The notes beneath the pieces are model-generated. The model had not been told where the DNA came from. It ran no database searches and saw only the letters and a list, made by a program, of their open reading frames with translations. Source: Acholoe squamosa (lineage: Eukaryota > Annelida > Polychaeta > Phyllodocida > Polynoidae). Taken from it: 64,000 nucleotides of DNA. Position 1 is the first letter of the stretch; the number at the start of each line of letters is the position of its first letter. This document shows, one piece after another, positions 11,323 to 23,900 of the stretch. Where the stretch lies: NCBI GenBank assembly GCA_949317995.1, contig OX439050.1:23013839-23077838 (forward strand). Direction: 5' to 3'. The translations under genes and the position numbers were made by a program.

Positions 11323-14300
11323 GTGAGTATATTAAATTATGGTAAAGTGAAACTTAGGGAGTGGTAATTATTTATCAACAGGGGGGGTGGTGGGTTTTTC
11401 GCGTGGACGCACAGAATTTTTTACGCCCCCCCCCCTCGACGGCAGTCAAAATATTTTGAGCCCCCCTCGCGCTGGAGGCACAGAGAGTTTTTGCGCCCCT
11501 CTTTGATCTATACGGCACATGGCTATTGTATTATTGAACAATGGGAGGCATCCCTGGCATATACTGCGGAGTCGGGGGCTGAAGGTGTTAGTCATAGTGC
11601 CGTCAGGGTCTAATGGCGGCCCCCAGCTGATAATGGCTATGTGAGCTATAGTAGCGCGAGGGCTTTTTTGCTAAAAAGAGGGTGAATTTTTTTAGCTCCC
11701 CCCTCAAGAGGGGTCAACATTTTTTTAGCCCCCCCCTCGGGAGGGGTCTGAAAATTTTATGCCCCCCCCTCAAACCCACCCCCCTGTTGATAGATAATGA
11801 CCACTCCCTTAGGCTTACCTGGCCTAAAGTTAGGTCTATAGGTGGTAGGAGGAACTGGAAAAAAAGTCTTCAGTTTTTATAGATTGTGGTCCCTATCATT
11901 TTATTTCATGTTGATATGCCCGAGATACTGACAGCCCATAGCTCTAGCACTTGAGGGCCGTATCGCACACCCCCCGTGCGATAACCCGCGAAAATATCAC
12001 ACGCCGAGGTCACGTGACCATTTGATGATGTCATAGGTCCAAGATGGCGATGTAAACAATACCTATGACGAGTAATTCTGTTAAATTTGATTCTATTTAG
12101 GGAGTGGTCATTATTTATCAACAGGGGGGGTAGGGTGGGTTTGAGGGGGGGGGGCGTAAAATTTTCAGACCCCTCCTGGGGGGGGCTAAAAAAATTTTGA
12201 CCCCTCTTGAGGGGGGGCTAAAAAAATTTACCCTTGTCCCTGCGGGCGTCGTGCGATACAGCACCTGATCGGCAAGTGCGATAACCCCCCGACATTCCTC
12301 CAACTCGTGAACCTTTGCTTATGTATCATCCTATTCTTGGGAGCAGCAGTGACGTCATAGCAACCAGCGCGGCCCTTATCAGCCGTATCTGCCTACTGAT
12401 AAGAAGCCTCATGAAGGGTTAAATTAAATAGGAAATGTACTAGAAAAAGGTGTTAAACCCCTTAGGCCATGTTATTCTAGTAACTTGGATTACAGGTTTT
12501 TTCAGTCAACATTTTGGTCGGTCAGGGGCAAAAAAAAAAAAAAAAAAAAAAAGTTCCAAAACTGAGTCCAAAAAGACCATCGGCCAGGGGCAAAAAAAAA
12601 GACCATAATATGTCACCAAACTAACTTTTAAGCCAACAAAATGTACATTTTTTACAAGTTTATATCGGATGGGTGGATCAATAATGGATATTTGCTGGTC
12701 TTCAAGGTCTTTTTTGAAATTTTTTACCCCTGAATGCTGAAAAAAAAGGTCGGGCAGAGGCAAAAAAAAAAAAAAAGTTGTGTTCAGGTATCCCGACCTA
12801 CCCTAATTTTTTGGCCCAACCCTAATTTTTTTTTAGAATTTTTTTTAGAACTTTTTGGTAAATATGACCCAAAATTCAAGAAAAATGAGAAAAAAGTCAA
12901 TATATAGGCATGTTTGGTATCAAATTAAAGCCCACGGTTTTTTTTTTCAGTTGGTTAATCTTTTGAACCATGTTTAATAGCATTTTGGCAGTTTTTGGCA
13001 TCCAGGAACTTTAAAAAAAGAAATCTGACCTACCTACCCTAATCATTTGGGCTATGTTGTTACCTGAACACAAGAATTTTATTTTTAGGCCTTATCAGAA
13101 AAGATCTAGACATCAGATGAGCTACAAATTCTGAAAGATATTAAATATGCATCACATACTTGATCCCCTGGCTTGATCCAATATTTTCTAACCCCAATAT
13201 TAGAAAAGAAAATAGCAAAAAGGTTAGTTTTTCTAGTACATTGCCTATAGCTCACATAGCCATTATCAGCTGGGGGCCGCCATTAGACCCCGACTCCACT
13301 ATGACTAACACCTTCAGCCCCCGACTTCGCAGTTTATGCCAGGGATGCCTCCCATTGGTCAATAATACAATAGCCATGTGCCGTATACGGACTTAGCAGG
13401 TTTAATTATTAGCCAATGAGAGAACTCCAATCTATTCACTGTGGTCCTTCGGTGACTGGGAGCCACAATGTCTCATGCCCACTAGATTCTATTGTCCGCT
13501 AGATTCTATTGTCTGCTAGATTCTATCGTCCGCTAGATTCTATCACCTGCTAGATTCTATTGCCTGCTAAAATCTATCGCCTGCTAGATTCTATCACCCG
13601 CTAGAATCTATCGCCCACTACATTCTATCGCCCGCTAGATTCTAATGCCCACTAGATCTAGCGGGCGATAGAATCTTGCCGGCGATAGATTTTAGCGGGC
13701 GATAGATTCCAGTGGGCATGAGAGAAAAACTAGTGGGTGAAGAATCATTTATAGTGGACGATGGAATCTGATGATCATCTGACAAAGGTTAGAATCTAGC
13801 AGGCATGGAATGAAAATCTGACAGAGCTTAGAATCTAGTGGGTGTAGAATCAAAATCTGATGGAGGTAAGAATCTAGTGGGCATAGAATAAACATTTGAC
13901 AGAGGCTAGAATCTAGCAGGCATAAAATTAAAATCTGACAGAGATTATAATCTAGTGGGCGTAGAATACTTGAAAAGTATAGAAATCTGACGGAGGGTAG
14001 AATCTAGCGGGTGTAGAATAAACATTTGACGGATGTTAGAATCTAGCGGGCATAAAATGAAAATCTAGGGGATACGAGATTGAATAGAGATAACTGTCGG
14101 GCGTTAGACAATAATTGAGATAATCTAGTGGGCATAGGCTGACGGGCGTTATAAAGAATGGCCTCTGGTCCTGGTGGCCATTTGTCCAGGGCCTTCTTTT
14201 CAGGTGGCCATAAATCCTGAGGGCTGTTCATCCGAGGGCCTCTTGTTCTAGGGCCTCTGGTCAGGGGGCTACCAATCCAGGGGGCCGTTTGCCCTGATAC

Positions 14301-14807
14301 CCCTGCGGTTTGCAGGAGGGCTCGACATATCAGTTTGGAACCAGTTTGTTCACAGGGATTTGTCGAGCCCTGATTCCTTCCAACCTCTGTGCCACAAATT
14401 ATTACGGTACTGCCGTAATGATAGCTGTTCCTAATGGTATGCACCCCTCACCACCCCCCCTCAAAAATGAAATCAAATAAAAACGGTCAACAAACATCAA
14501 AGCAAACAAAAGTAACAATAAAAAGATCCTTTGGCTTACCCCATTATAAGATAGTCGCACAGCGTATTAATGACCTATCCCACCTACTCCATTCAACGCC
14601 CCTGACATGGCATTGGACACACAGGAATACACAGTATCCTATACACAATGTACTCGAGCTATAAGGCGCCATATCATAAACATATTTATTGACCCATTTC
14701 TATGGCGTTGATGTAAGCCTGGACACTGATAAGGCTGTTTGTCGATAGATGTGTCATAAATGCATCTATTCCCTTTCTGTCAGATGTGCTGGTACTCTAC
14801 CACAATC

Positions 14808-14906
<99 letters not shown>

Positions 14907-17900
14907 TGTAAAACATGCACATTGGACAAACACCAATCTGCTTCATTTCCCGAACCAGTGAGGTTTTTGATAAGATTCTATGCTAATCAGCGGAATATAA
15001 TTGGGCCACGCTGAAAAAATCTGTTTCTGGTTGAGAGGATGAGGATTTTAAACGTCAGTAGGAATAGGCTTACTGGTTTCCGATGAGGTATGGTTTATAC
15101 AGGGATTACGACAGTCTTTAGATGTAATGCAGGATGCATCCTATTTATATAACCATAGTGCATGATATATTGACCCATGTTTTCAATAATACTATTGTAT
15201 CCCAAGGCCTGTATGCTGCTGATTTGTGTACTTAGTGCCAAAGGGCCTACTGGATTAATGCACTCTGAGGACCTTAAAGGGTTCGTACTGAGACAAATAT
15301 ACCAGTACTCTGGCCACTGTAGGGCCTATACTACTCTGTCACCTAGATAGGTCAGTCCCTGAGGTCAGTGCCCTTGGATTAATCCTCTGAGGACAGCAAA
15401 AGTCTTTCATGGTCATTTGTTGTCGTGATGTGCCAGCGCAACATCAGAGATTAATTTGTCGGCACTGTGTTGGTGCATCATGCGTCTATCAATGATGCAT
15501 GAATGCAGTCGTGCTACGTTACTCACCAGGGCTTCATTCATACATCAATCCATGAAGCTGCACTATATAATATGATACAGTTGCATGCTCAAGCAAACAA
15601 AGTGTTTAATCCATGAATTATCTGGGTACCATGGAGGGGTCGTCATGGGGTTGCGGACCTGGGAGTACGGTAGTTAAACCAGTGTTTGGTAGGTAGGTTT
15701 GGCTGGGCCTGGCTAGTACTGGGTATATATGTGGGTGTGTTGGTGCCCCAGAGCCTGGCTCTATGTCTAGGACAGAGTCCTGTTGTAATGCCAAGTACCG
15801 TAATACTTCACATATAAGGCGCACCATGCCTATAAGGCGCACCCCGAGTTTAAATGAATACACAGCTAAGACTTACCTTTGATATCATTACCGTAATCTC
15901 CCGCGTATAAGACGCGTCTTATACGAGGGGTTTTAGTTCTCCTTGGATCCACAAGGGGGACACCAAGACCTTTCTTTTGATATGTTACATGCCATAATGG
16001 TCATAATAGGGCATAAGGGGGCCCAGGGGGGGGGGGGTCCAGGGGGCCCAAGCTACACACAGGTTTTTAAATTTTGAAAATTCACTCAGTAGAACCAAAG
16101 TTATGAATTTTTCATTTTTTTGAGAATTTTCCAAAACTCTAGGTTCGTCTTATACGCGCACTGCGTCTTATACGCGGGAGATTACGGTAGTACTGTTCTA
16201 TGATATAATGTCCTTGCATTTAAGGCGCACCCCTAACTTTTGCTGATTCTATAAGGCGCCGTAGGAGTTCATTCTGGCATATAAGCCGCGCTTCATATGC
16301 GGGGTATTACGGAGTATGGTATGCCATGTCCCACATCCAGGCCGCACAAACAAATGCCACTGTATGGTTCTGTTCTGTTCTGCCATTCATCTACATGTAG
16401 ATCTACATCCAGCAAACCTGCTTCATTTTTTCTTTAACTACATACCATTGGCAAGGCTCTATGTGAGTGGCCACACAGAAAGGATGCAGCACAAAGGGTG
16501 TGCTTGGCTACTCATTCTATTGAATGAGTAGACCTATCTCATCAAATAGAAACAGACAGAAAGAAATAAGTGTTAGGATTCAGTGGGATATCAAAACAAT
16601 GCACTGTACTACGCCGTGTATAAGGTGCGCCTTACACGTGAAACCAACCCTTGACTTTTTTACTTATTTCAAAAATGTATTACCCTGGTAGTTTTGGTAG
16701 AAAGAAGAGTGTACATAACAGGCTGGGGGGGGGGGTATAGGGCTTACAGCTACCCTTATACAAGGACCATACTACAGTTAGAGCGCTGTATAATAAATAC
16801 AAATTAAACCACGGGTTTCTATGGTAAATATGATCTTCTCAAAAACATAGCGTGGCATTTGTGAGATATTCACCAGCTTAGAAAAGAACTGAAAAATTTA
16901 AAAGCTAAACCAAGGTTGTGCTTTCTAGGATCGTCCTGAAGACAGGGTACACCTAATATGTGAGAGAAGCCTTATATGCTGTGTTTTTTTATGGTATGAT
17001 GAGGTAGACAGGGTGGGACACTAGTACGGTCATCCACATATCATCATTCCTAATAGAAACTGAGAGCGAAACTCAAAGATATTGCTCTTTGAGATATTGT
17101 AGACATTTGATACGACAATCATCTTTTCCAAACATAATGTCCTGCTTACACAGGAAAAAATATGATTTTTACAGCTTCTAGGAAGTTGTATAAGTCCAGT
17201 TGCCACTCATGAGGTGTCAAAACAGTAAAGACCTGATGTGAGACATGGAATGTCAAACTCCAAGTGAAATCTATTGCATTTTCACAGAATTAGGATGCCC
17301 CCTTTTACGCAGGATGTGCCTAATAAAACATGGGGGTTTATGTTACTACTAGTGTACAGAAAACCTACATGACAGGGCTACAGTGGATCAGAAAATCGGG
17401 CAATTTACAACACTGGTAGTATTCTATTGCCAAGTTCTTTAATGGCATAGGTCCACCTGGTTTCTCTGAGCTACTGCCTAGATATATAACTTCCAGTTGA
17501 CTTCTGTTCAGTGGTAGATATACTTAGAATTACCATTGTGGAATCATTTCTAACTATGATCTGCTGTATAATTTGCCGCTAAATGGCTATATGATGGTAA
17601 ACATAAAGGAAACCGTTATAGACATTATGTTACTCAGTTCTCATTTTTGGATTGGTGTCCTCAATAAAAGCCACTAGCGGAATGTACTGGTAATAGATTA
17701 TGTGATAGATTAATAAACGTTACATGTACCGGGTACTACATGTGCAGATAAGAAATGGTCTGGTGGGCGTCTTGAAGAAAGAAGTGATGTAGATAAGAGA
17801 ATGTCACGAGAAGGATCTTATTAACAGTCTACAAAACTTTCCATACAAAATCAACTTTATTTAATGTAATGGCAATCCATGCTTTTAAACTTTACCAGCT

Positions 17901-20900
17901 GTTTGCTGTAAAAGAAAAAAGAGAGCACATTTCAAATCTAGATCATTTTTTCTAAAGATTGTATGTATGGAAGAAATGAGTATGGTGGGAAAGAATTCCC
18001 TGTCAGTCGTGTAAAAGAATCGAGGAAGGAGGAATTATGTGAATTATGTCGGCGTTTTAAAAATGAATAAAGGATATTTAGAGCCCCAAAATCTGTTTTT
18101 TTCTCTTTAAATAAGTATTATTTTTGCATTGAATCAGTGGAAAGTGAAGTACTTTTTGAAGACTGGTAACGCAGGTGATGTCTTCTCTTTGGTGGAGAGT
18201 GCAGGGGCTGGGGGCGGGTACAATGATCTTCTTTATCAAACCTAATGTTTGTCCCTTTATCCAAATTTGAAAAAGAGTAGAGGTGGCAGTAAACGTCAGT
18301 AGACTATATGGAATACATATTGTACCGTAAAACATGTAGCCTACATAGGGAAAAGAGGCTTATTGAAGCTTAAAGGAACGTGCCTAAGTTGAACATACAA
18401 TCACGACAAATATATCACTAAAATGATAATTTAGATCATACCAAAATGGCCTAAAAACATGCAATTTCTTTAATAGCGAATAAAAAAATCTAGGGTAAGC
18501 CCTGTTTTGCTAGGTGGGCCTGAGCATTGTCCGGAGCATTGTATATTTGGTTAGTCTAACCGCCAGGGGCAGAATAGGATTGGAATTCACAAGTACCAGG
18601 GCGCTTAATCAAACAGGGGACCAAGATAAACCATTGATTCCTCAGTCACATTACAATAACTGTATCTCCTTATCCTACTGTTATCAGTAAACTCTGATAC
18701 CTTCCGAGAAGTCGGACCACCTGACTGTGGTATCTCATCAATGGTAACCCTTAACCACGTGAAGGTCAATCTCAGCCTCAGCTCGGCAAATATTTTCCAT
18801 TTCAAACCCAGCACATAGACACATTAAAAACAGTGCGCATCTGAGACTTGATTTAGTTCACTGTAGTGCAGTCCATGATATGCTATCCTTGTATATAACG
18901 TGCAGCCACAATCTTTGCCAGTGTTGCCCAAATCTTTTTCTCAACACAGGCCAAAGTGGCCTGCGTCTTGGCATCTTACGCAGGCCATTTTTCTTTTACG
19001 CAGGCAAGATCAACTTAAAAAATTTGAATTATGTATTGAAGACAAAATTGATCATAACTTCCCTTCTATTAGGCCGATTTGAAAAATTCTTTCACTAGTA
19101 TGATGCTGAAATCATGACAGGCCATTCTGCCATTACGCCATTACGATTCTACACCAGCAAAAGCTGGCATGCCGGTGTCATTTCAGCAACACTGCCTTTG
19201 CTGATGGTATAAGGCGCATGTATGCGGGGTATAACGGTATGTATAAGTAAAGGCCATAGTTGGCAATAAGACGCTGATTCATAACTAGGCTAATGCTGAT
19301 ACACAGGGTATAGCTTGAAATGCCACTGACTCAAAGAGCGGGGGGGGGGGGGTGGGGGTCAAAGCAAAGGTTCACAAATCAGAGAACTCAGACAATACTT
19401 TAGGTGGATACAGTCATGTAGCCTAATCCAGATAACTGGTCAGTAAACCAGATCATTGACCAGACCAGGGTCAGTTCTGTGCTCCACTCGGACATGTGAG
19501 GTTTGGCCTAGGCATGGTGAATTCAATCTGACATATTATGACTCTTAACTATTCTCATGGAACTACAATCCTTCAGATCATTATGACATAACGGCAGTTT
19601 TCTTTATTCAGTTTTACATGTAGAATCTTTTTTGATACGGCTATGGGTTGATAGCTGTACATATGTATGTACTTTTAATTCAAGGAAAAGTAAAGACAAC
19701 ACTTTATGTACCTAAAATGGGTGACTGGTCTGGAGACTTAGAATTCCTTTAAAACAGGAGTGGATGCCCGTAGTAAGAGAATCTTTACCGTGATTTCATC
19801 TATTGACAGGTGGTCCCTCGTCCAGGTCCTGTTTGGTATCTATATTTCTCCCAATTTGTGTTTCTGTGAATGGTTGGGATCTTTAAGGACCGAGGAGTAG
19901 TACATCGTGCCCATTGGTCGGCATGATGCATCAATGACCTACTGGCAAGTCTGGAACATCATGCCGACCCTCCAGGAGCATATCAAATCCATAGGGTCGG
20001 CATAAATGCATGAATGTAGCCTTGATGAGTTACTCACCAGGGCTGCATTTATGCATCATGACGCATGATGCCTTTATACATGAGCAGCCCATGTCAGAGG
20101 CAGACCCAGCTGTCTACTAATCTGCCCCGACTACTGGTCGTATAGCTTGTGCGCCTTTTTACCTGCCAGTGATGGAACACATCATGCAATGGAGGCATTA
20201 TGTGCCATTTCTGTCTGCCATTTATCAACTCTAATGGAGACTAGGCTAGCCATGTATGGGTAGGCACACAAGATGGAGGTATGGTGGAAGGGCGTGTGTA
20301 CATGCGGAAGGGCTGGTTAGAGCAGAGAGGTTCTATATAACTTCTGTGGTTAGAGGGACGAAATTTGTTAGAATATTGCTCGAGAATTTTATACATGCAT
20401 GCATGGTTTACTCAAAGTTCCTTGATTTGATCTAAATTCAGTAGTACTCTACAATGGATTTAGGACTTCTGCGAATGTCTTAAGAATTTTCCATACACCC
20501 ATCTTGCATCCCTTATCAACCCATGTTGATAGCTGGTAGTCTATCAACTATCATATCCAGTGTCAATTTAAGTCATGCACGCTCGTAAAAAGAAATAGTG
20601 ACTTTTTCACATTGACGTCAGCAATATGCATTATGAACGGCTAAGGTATTGGAAAATTGTGTTGAATAATAGCTGTTTGTCTTTTGAATAAGGCAGTAGT
20701 TAGGACAAGTGACAGCATTGGCAGTGTAGTGTTGTTAACCTTAGGCCACACCAAAAAAATAAGTTGGTCTACGGATTTCCCTCTCAATATTTTCAGAAAT
20801 ATAAATTTTTTTTTCTTTGAAAAAAATCTTGTCTACGGATTTCGCTCGCTTTACTTTCTACAAGTTTTCTCTTTGTGGTGTTTGGCAATTTATTTTTTTT

Positions 20901-23900
20901 TAAATGAAATTTTTTCGCTTGCCTTACTTTTCCAGCAAGGAATCCATTGAACACCAAAAAATTCTTAAAAAAAAAAAAAAAAAAAGAAATTCGCTCGCTC
21001 GCACCATTTTTTCAAAACCAAAATCCGTAGACCAACTTATTTTTTTGGTGTGGCCTTACATATAATTGTGCCACCTTCCCTCACCTCATACATCATCTTT
21101 GTCTTTTGAGGGGGGTGATGATTATGAATGCTAACACACTCATCCACCCTGATACTGCTACCGCTCTTGAAGTGGTACCAATAGCCGCTGGCCGAGGCTG
21201 GTAAACCGTGGTGTAACATGGAATTTTACAGTGTATGGAAGACAGTAACCCACCCAAGCCTGTCATATACAGCATGTGATCCGTGATGTTATTATTTCAG
21301 TCACATCTCACAAAGCCCCAGTAACTCTATTTAGCTAAACTGGGCTGACTCTGATTTCTCCTTTGGTAATTCTATAGACATTATTGAGTTTTAAGAATGT
21401 TGAAGTAAAAAAAAATAAAATAAAATAAGAAAGTGGACACTAAATTAAGTTATCTAACATTTTACCTGAGGTGTCCTATTAGGGGTGCGCTTCTAGATAC
21501 TGCCGGTAGTCTAGTGAAGAAGTATAACATTTAATATGGTCTATCATTAAGGGGCACTGCATGCTATTGATATACTTATCAAAAGGGCGGTACCCCTGAT
21601 ATGATATCGTATATATCGTAGATTCTCACCAATAAGCTGCACCCTGACTTTGTCCTCAATTAAGCCCCATCTGGAATATGGTTTCCCCGCAGGTTAGATA
21701 GAGTTAAATGCATGAAATGTCACACGTATTAGTAGCATTCTAACTTAATAAGGAATCTATAAGCAGCACCTGGTTTTTTTGATTCGATATTCATAAGCCC
21801 TCATTTACACACAAAGATTTAAGGTAATATTCTGCATGATAGTGTACATGTATTACCTGGTATTATCCTAAACAGTCTATTAGAGAGGTACCCTGTATGC
21901 GGTAGTCTATTTTAGAAAGCTATTCAGCGACAGGGGATAAAATCATGGCCCTACCGTAATATTGACCATCAATAAGACCTCCTTCACTGTGGCCTTTAGT
22001 ATTGATCTGTTTGTGACTTTATAGTACAAACCTCCTCACCCCCCCCCCCTCCGTGTAATCTGCTCCTTTGGGAGTGGACATTTTAAATGGACAGGGGCTG
22101 GTAATTTCCAATGCAAGCTTGTAGTATCTTTACATTCCTCCTCCCCTTAACAGGAGGTGAACTTGGATAACTAAAAATAAAACGATATTCAAACCATGTA
22201 TACATAATGTGATGATTTATGTTTTCCCCCTCACACTCACATGCCACAACATTAATGGATAATCAAATGAGAAAAGAAAAAAACGATGATACAATGTAAG
22301 AGTTAAGTTCTACCTCTGCCCACACCCCATTTGTGACATTCTAAAAATTGTATGATCAGAATCAAAATGAGAATTGTGCGTGGTTTAGGTACGTCTTGTA
22401 CCTGGACCAGGTTCAGCAGTTAGGGGTGAGGCTTATATGCAAGGTTTATCTAAAAAACCGATCCAGAGGCTGTAGGTGCGCCTTCTACACAGACCTGCCT
22501 TTTCTGAGCTATGGGTGTGCCTTCTACGCGAGAGTTTACGGTAGATCTCTTTCATGAATAGTGTATACCCCTGGTATTAAATACGCATTGGTATATTTTA
22601 CAATAGTATTTGCTTAGAATGATTTAAGATCAAGCCTAAGGGGCGAGGCTCCTATGTGCGCTGCATGGCTTTCAAGTGACGTTTCATTGTAGTAACGCAC
22701 AGGTCTTTTTGCTCGAGAGGGGTAAAAGCAAAATCCAGGCCCCTTGCCTTTTAAGAAATAGTATCTCTCTCACACATATTGTGGCGTATGTAAGATAAGT
22801 AATCTAATATCACCATAGACAAGTAGGAGTATATTGAGGAACTGATAAGGGGTAGGGGGAAGGACTAGGGAAATCTAAGATCACTCAATATCTGAAGGCT
22901 ATGCATTAATGATATGGAGATGCCCTGTTTTTTTACTGTCTATCATGCCATGATGTATCGCTATTAGGATTAAAGGGAAGATTTGAGGATGAATCAAAGA
23001 AATGGAGGAGGTTAAACAGGTCTAGTTTCAACCAAGGAAAACTATGTGTGGGAAATGCCTTTTCCTATTTCCTATTTACATGTTGGCCAATGTGGTTATA
23101 TTCGGAAGCAAGGAACATTATTTTCCAAACATAAAAGTCAGTCAGGTATCAGTATGGATAAAAGACAAAGGGTTACAAGTATTGTATAGGAATCCATATT
23201 AATGTTGAGTGTAGAGCTTGTATGTATTCACTAGTATGTGCTCAGCCACACATGTGGTCTCCAGTTATGAGTGAATGGACCACTGAATTCGACATGGTGA
23301 CATGGCCATTTATCAAAATCAACATGTGACAACATAGGCACAGACATGGTGCAAAAACTAGTGACTGGACATACATATATAGGTCCTTTCTCAAATTCAA
23401 CATGGGACCTTACAGGTTCTTAGATGACAGCGGGCATGGGGATTTTACTTGACATGTGATATGAGTATTTGTTAAAATCGACATGTAACATGGGGAACAC
23501 CCATCCAGGGCCCCAGTACTAAGTGAATCATACACCCGGGTCATGGAGTGGATGTTAGTACAGCTCCTACTTCCCCGGTCACATGACCACCGCATGGGGT
23601 CACATGCTACACCCACTCAACTAACATGTCTCCTATTATTAACCCTTTAAGGACCACTTAATGCCGCAAGGTTTCTGTTCCCTACTTGACAGGGGTGTCG
23701 GAAGCAATTTGATATTAATTACATCTGTAGTGATGGTTTGATATGCCCTCACAGTGAGAACTGTATTTGAAGATTATTTCCAATACCATTCAAGATATCT
23801 CTAGTATATAAATATATCAAAATGATATAGTGTGTAAGTACTACATGTACAATTTACAACCCTATGTGTAGTCTTTTTATATGGGCCTGTCAATTGACTC

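Noticed and set aside
14749-15014. ORFs of 70-84 codons
   Set aside because: They are translations of the TA microsatellite (alternating Ile-Tyr).
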